Positions 26,042 to 35,897 of a stretch of 64,000 nt of DNA are shown here, piece after piece. Numbering within the stretch: position 1 is the first letter of the stretch; every line of letters begins with the position of its first letter. This DNA is from Myxococcales bacterium (GTDB lineage Bacteria > Myxococcota_A > UBA9160 > UBA4427), in NCBI GenBank assembly GCA_012960035.1, contig DUBZ01000102.1, positions 1 through 64,000 on the forward strand, read 5' to 3'. The notes under the pieces are model-generated. The model ran no database searches and was not told where the DNA came from. It saw nothing but the letters and a program-made list of their open reading frames with translations. The translations under genes and the position numbers were made by a program.

Positions 26042-27930
26042 CGGATGTAGCCGAGTGCCCGGAGAGCGTCTTCGGTTTCGGAATCCAGCTCGGGGGCTTC
26101 GGCAACCGTTCGGATCGTCTGCGCACCGTTGCCGTACTCGCTGATGGCTGCGTCGAGCATGGCCATCATCTCGGCCGCTACGTCCGGCCAATCATGAAAT
26201 CGATTCTGGGTTTCCCCCGGATCGCTCGCCGTGTCGTAGAGCTCGTGGTCTCCCGTCGATGACCAAATCAAACGCTTTCCGTTGGCTTCGACGGCGCGTA
26301 ACCGGCGCTGGTATTGCTGGAGACCGTCAGCCACCAATTCCGGATCTTCGTCGGCGTACATCGCAAGCGCTTGGGTGGGATAGTAGTACTCCGAGAAAAC
26401 AGCAGCGCGCGACCAATCGCGCGTGTCTCCGAGCAAGTTCAGCCCCTGTACGACGGACCCGTCGTACGAGACTCCCGTCGCCTCGAGAATGGTGGGGAAC
26501 AGATCTACCAGTTGGCCCATGCGATCGTCAACGCGCCCGCCCTCTTTGTTCATGGGCAGGCGCATGATCAACGGGACCTGCACGGTCGTATTATAGAGCG
26601 CGAACGAATGCCCGAGGTGCTCGTGATCACCGAGTTGTTCACCGTGGTCCGATGTCACGATGATCAGCGTGTTGTCGAACCGTCCGTCTCGACGAAGCGA
26701 AGCGAATAACTTGTCGAGGGTAAAACTCATGTACGCCATCTCGGCGTCGTACAGATCTGAAAGCACCTCGAAGTCGTGCTGGCTTGCGGACATACCAACG
26801 TAGTAACGCGACCACCGCTTGCGCCCAACTTCGAGGGCGTGGTCGCGGTCGACTCCCGCACGCAAAAATTCACTCAAGAAAGGTTCCGGCGGCGCGGTGG
26901 GTAGATGCGCGTCGATGTAATTCAAGAACGCGAAGAAAGGTCGATCTCCCGGCGCCGTCGCCAGGTACTGTTCGAACGCTTCGTTCACCAGGTGCTGTTC
27001 CTTCGCCGCTTCGCGAATGGTTCCGTCCGGATCAATCCACTTTCGCCACAGCGCGGCGAATTCCGCAAACCCCTGGGCGAGGTTGACCGTGTCACTCACA
27101 TACGGGTTCTGCGACGCGGCAAAGGTTTGGTACCCCGCATTGTCAAGGGTCTCGGCAAGTGTCGCGAACCGGTTCGAGAGAGACAGGTTCTCTTGGGTGG
27201 CCCCGTGTTGAATGGGATAGAGCCCCGTGAAGATGGAAGCGTGACTCGGCACCGTCCAGGACGAGGTCGAATAGAAGTTTGAAAAACGGATGCCTTCAGC
27301 CGCAAAGGCATCGAGCTCAGGCGTCGTCTGGCGCCCGTATCCGTAGCTCGACATTCGGTCGGCACGCACGGTGTCGAGCACGATCAAAAGAACATTCGGA
27401 CGTTGCGCTAGGTCGTCGGCATCGAAAGCCCGAGCGCCCACAACACCACCAACGATGGCCAACAGTGCGAGACAGACCGACGACGCTCCGACCACCAACG
27501 CAGGCGGGGTTCGGCGCGCAGCGAAAAGCCGAGAGATCACGAAGAAGCCCAAGACGTGTACCCCCGTCACAACCGACCAGAACGTCAGAATCTCGCCGCG
27601 CCCCCCCGGAAATAGGCTCCGCGAATAGAGCGGCACCCAGAACCATACAGGGAGCGATACGCCCAAAAAGGTCCCGAAGTTGAGTAAGCTCTGACCGCGG
27701 TCTGGACCGGCAACACGTTCGATCAACCATCGAAGCGCGCTAGCGACTAGAGCAGCTAGAACCGCAACACCCACACCACGCAGCATTGCATCGGCGGCGG
27801 TGTCCGCGGCGCGCGCAAAGAAACCGTGATCCAGATGATGCTCTATCCGAATCAGCGCAGCGGCTAAACCACCACTCACTATTGTTCCGACAACCAGCGC
27901 GCCCGCAATTGCCTTTGCCGCCCACCGCAT
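26038..27930 (-). CDS. Membrane-anchored sulfatase-family hydrolase with Thr at the nucleophile position
   Basis: 630 residues: about five N-terminal membrane helices (residues 1-165), then an alkaline-phosphatase/sulfatase fold (about 178-600). Metal motifs are LIVLDTVRADRMSSYGYG (Asp186) and VTSDHGEQLGDH. At the formylglycine position the sequence is SSWTVPSHASIFTG, that is T-x-P-S-H in place of C/S-x-P-S-R. It therefore cannot be matured to formylglycine at that site and probably uses Thr226, as in phosphoethanolamine and glycerophosphate transferases. The periplasmic domain may act on a phospho- or sulfo-ester of envelope lipids or glycans. Convergent with the FMO gene and divergent from the metallophosphoesterase. 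Confidence 0.83.
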   Translation of the reverse strand: MRWAAKAIAGALVVGTIVSGGLAAALIRIEHHLDHGFFARAADTAADAMLRGVGVAVLAALVASALRWLIERVAGPDRGQSLLNFGTFLGVSLPVWFWVPLYSRSLFPGGRGEILTFWSVVTGVHVLGFFVISRLFAARRTPPALVVGASSVCLALLAIVGGVVGARAFDADDLAQRPNVLLIVLDTVRADRMSSYGYGRQTTPELDAFAAEGIRFSNFYSTSSWTVPSHASIFTGLYPIQHGATQENLSLSNRFATLAETLDNAGYQTFAASQNPYVSDTVNLAQGFAEFAALWRKWIDPDGTIREAAKEQHLVNEAFEQYLATAPGDRPFFAFLNYIDAHLPTAPPEPFLSEFLRAGVDRDHALEVGRKRWSRYYVGMSASQHDFEVLSDLYDAEMAYMSFTLDKLFASLRRDGRFDNTLIIVTSDHGEQLGDHEHLGHSFALYNTTVQVPLIMRLPMNKEGGRVDDRMGQLVDLFPTILEATGVSYDGSVVQGLNLLGDTRDWSRAAVFSEYYYPTQALAMYADEDPELVADGLQQYQRRLRAVEANGKRLIWSSTGDHELYDTASDPGETQNRFHDWPDVAAEMMAMLDAAISEYGNGAQTIRTVAEAPELDSETEDALRALGYIR

Positions 27931-27989
27931 TGAAAGAGTCTAGCCGAAATAATGCGCCCGGATCACGTCAGAAACAGGAATCACCCCGC

Positions 27990-29162
27990 ATGAACGCACG
28001 AATGCTACGCATCTTTTCACTCACGATTTTGCTCGTCTCGACGAGCGAAGCGTTGATCCTGCACTGGGCCATGCTGGCCGTTCTGGGCGTTGGCCTCGAC
28101 TTTGCCAGTGGGCTGCTCACGACTGTGGTGCTCGGCGTGGTCAACGTGCTCGCGCTCCCCGCAGCCAGACGACGAATCCATGACAAGGGGCTGGGCCTGA
28201 TCTTCAGTCGGGTTTGGATCCTAGGAAGCGTGTCCCTTTTACTCACGGGCATGTTTCTCACCGCTGTGCTGATGCTCGTCAACATCTTCGCCTGGGCACT
28301 GGGCTTCGAAAGCGATGCACAAGCGGCCTTCATCGGATTTGGCGGTGCAGCAGTGGCATTGGGTTTGGGCTCAGGCCTGTGGGGGGCAACCGTTGGAAAC
28401 CACCGCGTTCGCGTCGACTTGATCCCACTGCAAATGAAAAACATTCCATCCGATCACCCGGGTCTTGAGGTCGTACACATCACCGATCTGCATATCGGCC
28501 CGCTCATGCAACCCGACCGTCTCGGCCGCTACATCGATCGTATCAACGGGCTCGAAGCGGACTTGATCGTGATTACCGGGGACCTTTTCGACTTCGACCC
28601 GCGTTACGTCGAAGACGGATGCCGCGCCTTGTCGAAGCTCGCGGCCAAGAACGGCGTCTACGCGGTACTCGGAAACCACGATCACTACACCGGGACCGAA
28701 GAAGTCGCGGCCGGACTCTCGCAACACACATCCATTCGATTGCTGCGCGACGAATGGGAACACATCGACGTCGACGGCATGCGGTTTGTGATCGCGGGCC
28801 TTGAAGACCCCCTCGAAGGCTGGATGGACAAGCACACACGCAGCCCCGTGCTCGAACGTCTGGCCGCAGAAATCCCCGATCATCAACCAGGCTTACTCCT
28901 CGCCCATCGACCCAGCTTCTTTCATCACGCCGAAGAGCTTGGTTTCCCGTTGGTTCTTTCGGGGCACACCCATGGCGGCCAAGTCGCCCTTCCCTTTGCA
29001 ACGCACCAAAACATTTCACGCATGATTTCAGATTTTACCCGCGGCTTGTATCGACGAGGTGACACGACGATGTACGTGAGTCGAGGTCTCGGCATGGCGG
29101 GTCTGCCGCTTCGGCTCAACTGTCCGCGAGAAATCGCGATGATTAAATTAAGCGCGGTGTAG
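27990..29162 (+). CDS. Membrane metallophosphoesterase (YkuE/YaeI-like)
   Basis: 390 residues. Four helices lie in the first 140 residues, followed by a calcineurin-type phosphoesterase with every metal motif: ITDLHIG (DxH), VITGDLFD, LGNHDHY, LLAHRP and SGHTHGGQ. Such proteins cleave phosphate esters or pyrophosphates, often of lipids. ATG 27990 has AGGAA upstream; a frame extending back to 27786 would cover the divergent sulfatase start. The soluble domain side is not determined. Confidence 0.85.
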   Translation: MNARMLRIFSLTILLVSTSEALILHWAMLAVLGVGLDFASGLLTTVVLGVVNVLALPAARRRIHDKGLGLIFSRVWILGSVSLLLTGMFLTAVLMLVNIFAWALGFESDAQAAFIGFGGAAVALGLGSGLWGATVGNHRVRVDLIPLQMKNIPSDHPGLEVVHITDLHIGPLMQPDRLGRYIDRINGLEADLIVITGDLFDFDPRYVEDGCRALSKLAAKNGVYAVLGNHDHYTGTEEVAAGLSQHTSIRLLRDEWEHIDVDGMRFVIAGLEDPLEGWMDKHTRSPVLERLAAEIPDHQPGLLLAHRPSFFHHAEELGFPLVLSGHTHGGQVALPFATHQNISRMISDFTRGLYRRGDTTMYVSRGLGMAGLPLRLNCPREIAMIKLSAV

Positions 29163-29200
29163 AAACGTTGCGATCCTAGATCGACCCTCGGAACCGCGGC

Positions 29201-29872
29201 TCAAGCTTTCGCGAACTTCGCTCGGCGCTTCCACAGCTGATAGACCACCACGACGGCGAGGCACACCGCGGTTGCCGGCCACTGGTAGGCGCGCACGAGG
29301 TCGATGAACTCGAGCAGCGGTTCGCGGATCGAATGGGCGAGCAAGACCAGCACGGTCAAGCGAAACAAGATCCCCGCCACGGCGCAGAGGAAGAACGGGG
29401 CCGGGGACATCCGCGCTGCCCCGGCGATGCTCGCCATCGCACCGAATGGGTAGATAAAAATGGCGACATACGACCAGCGTTGAAAGACCCCCTGCAGCCA
29501 GCGCACAAACTGCGAAAACTTCACAGAATTCTGGTCGAGCCAGAGCAAACCGGGTTCGCCAATCGAACGTCCAAGAAAAAACGCGATGGCGGTAAACAAA
29601 AGCATCCTCGCGCCGCCCACCGTAAGCACAAGCCAAGGCCCAACCATGGGTGCGACCAAGACCATGTGACGGCTCGCCGGGCTCATGCCGATCAACGCGA
29701 GCGGGTAGTTGCTCATGAGGTACGGAGAGAAGGCCAGACCGGTCCAGGCTGCGACGGTCAAAACACCGATCATGCTCAGACAGACTTTGACCACGCGGCT
29801 CTGCTCCGGCGTGAGCGACAGCTCGGTGGACTCGCCGGATTCGTCTTCCGTCGGGGGGGTGGGAAGCGTCAA
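29201..29872 (-). CDS. VTT/DedA-like membrane protein
   Basis: About 223 residues from a TTG at 29872 (AAGAGAG upstream); the open frame extends to 29983, but the extra residues are not membrane-like. Five to six hydrophobic segments. The stretch IYPFGAMASIAGAARMSPA followed by PFF and a helix resembles the VTT (SNARE-associated/DedA) signature. DedA-type proteins are lipid scramblases or flippases. Convergent with the metallophosphoesterase and divergent from the tandem CoA-transferase. Confidence 0.55.
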   Translation of the reverse strand: MTLPTPPTEDESGESTELSLTPEQSRVVKVCLSMIGVLTVAAWTGLAFSPYLMSNYPLALIGMSPASRHMVLVAPMVGPWLVLTVGGARMLLFTAIAFFLGRSIGEPGLLWLDQNSVKFSQFVRWLQGVFQRWSYVAIFIYPFGAMASIAGAARMSPAPFFLCAVAGILFRLTVLVLLAHSIREPLLEFIDLVRAYQWPATAVCLAVVVVYQLWKRRAKFAKA

Positions 29873-30038
29873 GTTCGCTCTCTTATCGTTAAAGACGCTG
29901 GGGACGTTGCAGAATGAAGCGCAGTATCTCAGGTCGCCACTCGCGCTGCAAGCAACGCCTCCCGCGATACACGAGTATGGCAATGTGACCGGCTCGAACG
30001 TTTTGCATACACTTGCTCTCCCCTTCGGAGGTTCATTG

Positions 30039-32477
30039 ATGCTGAGTCCCTACCGCCTACTCGACCTCACCGATCATCGAGGCGAACTTGCAGCGATGAT
30101 CCTCGGAGACCTCGGTGCCGATGTCATTCGCGTCGAGCCGCCCGTAGGCTCCACCGCCCGGCAGCAGGGCCCCTTCTACTCCGATGATTCGACCACCGAA
30201 GATCCTCTGAGTCTTCAGTTTTTCGCGTTCAACCGGAACAAACGTTCGATTGCCCTCGCGCTGTCGACCCACGCTGGACGCGCAGAATTTCTTCGCTTGG
30301 TCGCAAGCGCCGACTTCGTCATTGAGTCCGCTCCAGGCGGGCCACTTGAGGAAGCCGGAATTGGCTTCGAAGATCTCTGCAATGTCCAATCGCAAATCGT
30401 GCACGTCCAAGTCACGCCGTACGGCGCCGACGGACCCCATGCCAACTGGGCCGCGAGCGACCTTACCGTGGCCGCGATGGGGGGCCCGGTTTCACTGCAA
30501 GGGGTTCCCGAACGAGAGCCGGTTCGCGTGAGCGTGCCGCAAACCTGGAGACATACGGGCGCCGAAGCGGCAGTCGCCGCAATGGTCGCGCATCGCCGCA
30601 TGCTCACCACCGGAGTTGCTCAATTCGTCGACGTCTCTGCTCAGAGTGCAATGACTTGGACCATGCTCAACGCGATGGGCGCGGCCGCAATACAAGGCCA
30701 TGACTTCGAGCGTCAAGGTTCGTTGCTGCAACTTGGCCCCATCAGCTATCCGCTTGTGTTCGAATGTGCGGATGGACACGTCGTCATCATCCCGAACGGC
30801 GAACTGTTTTCGGTGCTCCTCGACTGGATGATCGACGACGGCGTCGCACTCCCAGCGTGGAAGCATGAAGACTGGAATAGCTACGAGCTGCGCGTCATCG
30901 GCGGAGGCCAAGTGTTACTCCCCGTCGATGACCTGCTCGATGTCTATCGTCGTTTTACCGCCCTCCACACGAAGCGAGAACTATTTGAACGTGGACTCGA
31001 AATCGGAGCCACGATCGCGCCAGTCAATACCGTGGCCGACCTTCTCGACTTTCCTCATCTCAAGGCGCGCGAGTTCTGGATCGACACCATACTCCCCGAC
31101 GGCAAAGCCATCTCGATGCCCGGTGCGTTTGCTCGTTCGAACCACGGCAAACACGAAGTCACGCGATGGGCACCGACCGTGGATCAACACGGAGACGAAA
31201 TTCGTAAGGAGTCCCGGGTACGCGTCACGACCCCCGCACTCGACAATGACCGCGACAACGAACCAGGCGGCAAACTCCCGTTCGAAGGCATCAAGATCGC
31301 AGACTTCAGCTGGATCGGCGTCGGCCCCATTTCGGCGAAGTACTTCGCGGACCATGGAGCGACAGTCGTACGCGTCGAGTCGACGACGGCGCCCGACAAG
31401 CTCCGCCTCGTGGCTCCCTTTCGCGGCGAAATGGGGATCGATCGCTCCCAGTTCTTCGCCGACATGAACAGCTCGAAGTTGGGCCTGACGCTCAACCTCA
31501 AGAAGCCCGAAGCCGTCGAGGTTGCGAAACGACTCATCGGCTGGTCCGACATCGTCTTCGAGAGCTTTACGCCCGGCATTCTTGAAGGCTTCGGACTCGG
31601 CTACGAGGATGCCCGAGTGCTCAACCCCGAGATCATCATGTTGAGCACTTGCTTGATGGGACAGACCGGCCCCGCTGCCTCGATGGCAGGCTACGGATAT
31701 CACGCCGGTGCGGTTGCAGGGTTCTACGAACTCACGGGCTGGCCCGACCTTCCCCCCGCCGGGCCGTGGATGGCCTACACCGACACCATCGCGCCACGCT
31801 TCGTCGCAAGTACCGTGATGGCCGCCCTGGATCACACGCGGCGAACAGGCGAAGGCCAGCACATCGATGCGTCCCAGCTTGAAATGAGTTTGCAATTCTT
31901 GGGTCCCGAACTCATGGACTACCAACTCAACGGTCACCTTGCATCGCGCTGCGGAAACGTTTCAAGAGATGCCGCGCCGCACGGCGTTTACAAATGCGCC
32001 GGGGACGATCAATGGTGTGCGATCGCGGTCGATAGCGATGCTCAATGGTTCGCCCTGTGCCGAGCGCTGGGCAACCCTGCTTGGTCTCAAGACCCGGTAC
32101 TCAAAACCGTGACGGGCCGACTTGCAAAACAGGTCGATCTCAATCATCACATCAGTGCATGGACTGCGGGCCAAGCCCCTGCAGCCGTGGCGGAACAGTT
32201 GCTCAAAGAGCACGTCCCGGCTGGCCCCGTCCAACGAAGCAGTGACTTGCTTCGCGACCCACAGCTCATTCATCGCAATTTCTATCGCTATCACGATCAC
32301 CCCGAAATCGGAAACGCACCGTACGCAGGGCACCAGTTTCGTATTCGCGACTACGACGCCGGCCCGCGAACAGCCGCCCCCACGATCGGTCAGCACAGTT
32401 TCGAAGTCATGAGTGAGCTGCTCGGTCTCGATGACGTCGAGATCGGCGAGCTCTATGCCGCCGGTGCAATCGAATAG
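30039..32477 (+). CDS. Tandem CaiB/BaiF (family III) CoA-transferase
   Basis: 812 residues consisting of two complete family III CoA-transferase domains (about 1-400 and 410-812), each opening with the ADVIRVEPP- or ATVVRVES-type nucleotide-loop segment. The C-terminal half has an Asp in AYTDTIAPRF, where the catalytic Asp of formyl-CoA transferase forms the aspartyl-CoA thioester. The N-terminal half has VPQTWRHTG there and no Asp. ATG 30039 has CGGAGG upstream. Single-domain enzymes form interlocked homodimers, so the fusion may be an internal pseudo-dimer. The acyl substrate is unknown. An SMP-30-like gene follows by 57 bp. A second protein of the same design is at 58019. Confidence 0.85.
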   Translation: MLSPYRLLDLTDHRGELAAMILGDLGADVIRVEPPVGSTARQQGPFYSDDSTTEDPLSLQFFAFNRNKRSIALALSTHAGRAEFLRLVASADFVIESAPGGPLEEAGIGFEDLCNVQSQIVHVQVTPYGADGPHANWAASDLTVAAMGGPVSLQGVPEREPVRVSVPQTWRHTGAEAAVAAMVAHRRMLTTGVAQFVDVSAQSAMTWTMLNAMGAAAIQGHDFERQGSLLQLGPISYPLVFECADGHVVIIPNGELFSVLLDWMIDDGVALPAWKHEDWNSYELRVIGGGQVLLPVDDLLDVYRRFTALHTKRELFERGLEIGATIAPVNTVADLLDFPHLKAREFWIDTILPDGKAISMPGAFARSNHGKHEVTRWAPTVDQHGDEIRKESRVRVTTPALDNDRDNEPGGKLPFEGIKIADFSWIGVGPISAKYFADHGATVVRVESTTAPDKLRLVAPFRGEMGIDRSQFFADMNSSKLGLTLNLKKPEAVEVAKRLIGWSDIVFESFTPGILEGFGLGYEDARVLNPEIIMLSTCLMGQTGPAASMAGYGYHAGAVAGFYELTGWPDLPPAGPWMAYTDTIAPRFVASTVMAALDHTRRTGEGQHIDASQLEMSLQFLGPELMDYQLNGHLASRCGNVSRDAAPHGVYKCAGDDQWCAIAVDSDAQWFALCRALGNPAWSQDPVLKTVTGRLAKQVDLNHHISAWTAGQAPAAVAEQLLKEHVPAGPVQRSSDLLRDPQLIHRNFYRYHDHPEIGNAPYAGHQFRIRDYDAGPRTAAPTIGQHSFEVMSELLGLDDVEIGELYAAGAIE

Positions 32478-32534
32478 AGATGGCTTCCCGAGAGCGTCGC
32501 GCCATAGTGAACCGCCAAATCTTAGGAGCAGTGA

Positions 32535-33458
32535 ATGCCGGATTTCGTTGAATGCGCAAGCGGTCTGTTGTTTCCTGAAGGTCCAATCGCGATGCCCGAT
32601 GGAAGCGTGGTGCTCGTCGAAATTCGCCGCGGTACGCTTTCGCGGGTCGATCCGAATGGCGTGGTCGAGGTCGTGGCAGATCTAGGTGGCGGACCCAACG
32701 GCGCGGCAATCGGCCCCGATGGACGTTGCTATGTGTGTAACAACGGCGGCTTTGAATGGATGCAGATCGGCGACAATTTCATTCCCGGCGAGCAACCCGA
32801 CGACTATTCCGGAGGACGTATTGAAGTCGTCGACCTCGCAACCGGGAAAAGCGAAGTTCTTTACAGCGAGTGCAACGGCATTCCGCTTCGCGGGCCCAAT
32901 GACATCGTCTTTGACCGCACCGGCGGCTTCTACTTCACCGACTTGGGTAAAACCCGTAAAAGGGAAATCGACCGCGGAGCCGTCTACTACGCGATGCCCG
33001 ACGGTTCATCGATTCGCGAAGTGCGCTTCCCGGTGACAACGCCCAACGGCGTTGGTCTTTCCCCCGCCGAAGACGTGCTCTACGTCGCTGAAACCACCAC
33101 ATCTCGCTTACTCGGCTACCCCATCGTTTCGCCCGGCGAACTTGCACCCGTGCCCGAGTGGGAGGCCCTCGTCGCAGGCTTTTCCAATTTTCAACTCTTT
33201 GACTCTCTGGGCGTCGACGCTGCGGGGAACGTTTGCGTTGCAACGTTGGTGAACGGCGGCATCACGATCATTTCGCCAGACGGCAAGAGTACAAAGCATG
33301 TTGCGACCGGGGATCCGATGACCACGAACATTTGTTTCGGGGGAGACGGTCTGCGCACGGCCTATATCACTTGTTCAATGAGCGGACGTCTCGTCCGCTG
33401 CGAGTGGGAAACGCCGGGTCACCCTCTCAACTTCCTCAACGTGGACCCACAAGTTTGA
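32535..33458 (+). CDS. SMP-30/gluconolactonase-like hydrolase
   Basis: 307 residues of the SMP-30 six-bladed propeller. Metal-site and family features: LLFPEGPIAMPDG near the N-terminus with the Glu ligand, GGPNGAAIGPDGRCYVCNN, LRGPNDIVFDRTGGFYFTD with Asn/Asp ligands, and TTPNGVGLSPAEDVLYVAETTT. It is expected to open lactones. TTAGGAG precedes the ATG. It overlaps the next gene by 4 bp (TTGA), so the pair is coupled. Confidence 0.87.
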   Translation: MPDFVECASGLLFPEGPIAMPDGSVVLVEIRRGTLSRVDPNGVVEVVADLGGGPNGAAIGPDGRCYVCNNGGFEWMQIGDNFIPGEQPDDYSGGRIEVVDLATGKSEVLYSECNGIPLRGPNDIVFDRTGGFYFTDLGKTRKREIDRGAVYYAMPDGSSIREVRFPVTTPNGVGLSPAEDVLYVAETTTSRLLGYPIVSPGELAPVPEWEALVAGFSNFQLFDSLGVDAAGNVCVATLVNGGITIISPDGKSTKHVATGDPMTTNICFGGDGLRTAYITCSMSGRLVRCEWETPGHPLNFLNVDPQV

Positions 33459-34522
33459 TCGCAATCCCCGACACCGCGGGAGACATCGACGGCCCTTGGC
33501 TCGAACGCGCGCTCGCTCCGAGATACCCGGGTGTATCGGTATCGGGCGTGGAAATCATTGATCGCACCGAAATGACCAACAGCCACGCTCGGCTCGCGGT
33601 CACGTACCGAGATGATGTCGGCGCTCCGAGCAGCATGTTTTGCAAGCTGTTGCCTGCAAGTGAGAAGCGTCGTGATCTCATCGCCCAGACGGGCATGGGG
33701 CCAAGGGAAGTTCGTTTCTACAATGACATCGCCCCGCATACAAAGCTCCGCGTACCGAGCTGCTTCGTGGCGCTCCATGATGAAGCCGACGAAGCCTTCA
33801 TCTTATTGATCGAAGATCTCATTGCCTCTCAGTGCACCATTTCCGACGGCAGCATCGGACTCGACCCCGACGCCGCCGCACTCGCGCTCGAAGATCTCGC
33901 CGACTTGCACGTACGTTTTGCCGAACGCGCGGTTCGAGAAGCCCATGCTCCATGGGTCCCCGCACCCATGGAAAGCGACTACGGCTCGGTCATGCTGCAG
34001 CACGGTCTCGACCAACATCGAGACCGCTTGACGCCGTGTTTTGCCGAACACGCCGAACTCTATATCGCGCACCGTCCCGCCCTACACGCACGCTGGCATG
34101 AAGGACCCCACACGGTCATCCACGGTGACACACATATCGGCAACTTGTTTCTCGATGGGAACCGCACAGGTTTCCTCGACTGGGGCATCATCAATGTCAG
34201 CACGCCGATGCGCGATGTCAGCTATTTGATGTTGATGGCGATGTCGATCGAAGATCGCCGTGCCCACGAACGTGACCTTCTACGCCACTACCTCGACGTC
34301 CAGCGCGCCAATGGCGGCCCCAAGATCTCATTCGACGACGCATGGCACACCCACAGGTTGCAGGCCGCGTACGTGGTGCCTGCGTGTTGCCAGATCGTCA
34401 TGTTCCCCGACAACGAGGATCCAGCGCGGCGAAAGTTTGCCCAGGCGTTCCTTGGACGCGCAGAGGCGGCCCTCGAAGACCTCGAAGTCCGCGCGGCCTT
34501 GCGTGAGAGCCTTGGGATCTAA
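33455..34522 (+). CDS. Aminoglycoside-phosphotransferase-like kinase
   Basis: 355 residues from the TTG at 33455, which overlaps the stop of the SMP-30 gene. The frame also runs back inside that gene, but the conserved part begins after the TTG. Kinase motifs: VIHGDTHIGNLFLDG (catalytic loop HGDxHxxN, about 220-230) and GFLDWG with the metal-binding Asp. Members near CoA-transferases and acyl-CoA dehydrogenases are often annotated as phosphotransferases of unknown small molecules, so antibiotic resistance should not be assumed. Confidence 0.82.
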   Translation: MIAIPDTAGDIDGPWLERALAPRYPGVSVSGVEIIDRTEMTNSHARLAVTYRDDVGAPSSMFCKLLPASEKRRDLIAQTGMGPREVRFYNDIAPHTKLRVPSCFVALHDEADEAFILLIEDLIASQCTISDGSIGLDPDAAALALEDLADLHVRFAERAVREAHAPWVPAPMESDYGSVMLQHGLDQHRDRLTPCFAEHAELYIAHRPALHARWHEGPHTVIHGDTHIGNLFLDGNRTGFLDWGIINVSTPMRDVSYLMLMAMSIEDRRAHERDLLRHYLDVQRANGGPKISFDDAWHTHRLQAAYVVPACCQIVMFPDNEDPARRKFAQAFLGRAEAALEDLEVRAALRESLGI

Positions 34523-34543
34523 AACACCCTCTACATCATCAGC

Positions 34544-34579
34544 GCCATCGACAAAGCCATCGACATAGCCATAGACGAA
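34544..34579. repeat. Three near-identical 12-bp tandem units
   Basis: gccatcgacaaa, gccatcgacata and gccatagacgaa lie back to back in the short gap before the next gene. They do not include its ribosome binding site (AAGGTGAGG). Confidence 0.7.
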
Positions 34580-34606
34580 AACGAAACGACCATGTTAAGG
34601 TGAGGC

Positions 34607-35815
34607 ATGCCTGATCAACGATTTATCGCAGAGAGTCCAGAGAGTATTGGGATTGACCCGGAAAAACTTGAGGCCGTATTTGACCGCGCAGAGAAAGAAG
34701 TTCGCGAAGGTCTACTCCCTTCGGCGCAAATTGCGATCGCGCGAAACGGAAAGCTCGCCGGGATGCGCACATTTGGACGCACCACGTTTTCGAATCGCGA
34801 CGGAAGCGAAAGCCAAGCCGACGCGACCAACGAAACACTCTACGCCGTGTTCTCATCCACAAAGGCGCTGACTTCCGCCGCAGCATGGCTCCTCATTCAG
34901 GAAGGCAAGCTCGACCCCAGTGAGATCGTTTCCGACATCATCCCCGAGTTCGGAGCGAACGGAAAAGAAGGCATCACGGTCGAGCAGTTGTTCATCCACA
35001 CCGCTGGTTTTCCGACCGCGCCCTTTCCGCCGCCGCTCTTTCAAGACCCCAGTGAGCGCCTTCGCATTTTTGCGCGGTGGCATCTCAACTTCGAGCCGGG
35101 TTCGCAGTTCACCTATCACCCTTCGTCGAGCATGTATGTCGTGGGCGAGATCATCGAGCGTCGTTCAGGAATGACGTATGGCGAATTCGTACGACAACGG
35201 GTCGCACTCCCCCTTGGCCTCGAAAGCATGTGGGTGGGTCTGCCCGACGGGTTGCATCCCCAACTCGCAAACATCGAGCATGTTGGCGACGCACTCACCG
35301 AAGCTGACTACGAGCAGATGGGCATGCAGCCACCACCAGTGGGCGAAGTCTCCGAAGAGAATTTGACCAAGTTCAATCTGCCGGACTTTCGCCGCTCGGG
35401 GATCCCCGGTGGTGGTGGAATCATGACCGCCGCCGACCTGGCGCTCTTCTTTCAAGCCCTGGTCAACGGTGGAAAGTCATTCGATGGCGAAGTGCTGTGG
35501 AAGCCGGAGACACTGGAGATGGCGTTGCGAATTCGGTCCGGCGCGTTGACCGACCCGATCTTCCGCAAAGCCGCGAACCGGAGCCTTGGATTGATCATCG
35601 CCGGTGACGCCGAGCGCAACTACCGCGGCTTTGGTCACACCAATTCTGAGCGTGCCTTCGGCCATGGGGGCGCGGGCGGACAGATCGCTTGGGCAGACCC
35701 GGAGACCGGAATCTCGATTGGCTACTGCACCAATGGCCACGACCGCAATCATATGCGCCAGGCTCGCCGGGGTATCGGCATTTCGAGCCGCGCGGCCCTA
35801 TGCGCGCTCGCGTAG
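34607..35815 (+). CDS. Serine beta-lactamase-family hydrolase
   Basis: 402 residues with S83-S-T-K86 (VFSSTKAL), Tyr in FTYHPSSSMYVVGEII (about 168) and the third motif region FGHGGAGGQIAWADP near 358. These fit the class C beta-lactamase/esterase fold. AAGGTGAGG lies just before ATG 34607. No signal peptide. It follows a CoA-transferase/lactonase/kinase set and precedes a single-domain CoA-transferase, so an esterase role in catabolism is more likely than resistance. Confidence 0.86.
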   Translation: MPDQRFIAESPESIGIDPEKLEAVFDRAEKEVREGLLPSAQIAIARNGKLAGMRTFGRTTFSNRDGSESQADATNETLYAVFSSTKALTSAAAWLLIQEGKLDPSEIVSDIIPEFGANGKEGITVEQLFIHTAGFPTAPFPPPLFQDPSERLRIFARWHLNFEPGSQFTYHPSSSMYVVGEIIERRSGMTYGEFVRQRVALPLGLESMWVGLPDGLHPQLANIEHVGDALTEADYEQMGMQPPPVGEVSEENLTKFNLPDFRRSGIPGGGGIMTAADLALFFQALVNGGKSFDGEVLWKPETLEMALRIRSGALTDPIFRKAANRSLGLIIAGDAERNYRGFGHTNSERAFGHGGAGGQIAWADPETGISIGYCTNGHDRNHMRQARRGIGISSRAALCALA

Positions 35816-35897
35816 TTCGGGTGTAGTGCACACATGATCAAAAGTCCTTCGATAAAGAAAGCGTCCCAGAGAGCGCCCTTCATAGGAGATTTCGAAT

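Noticed and set aside
33455..34522. Aminoglycoside resistance gene
   Set aside because: Only the general kinase motifs are present; the neighbours are catabolic and no known resistance subgroup is recognisable.
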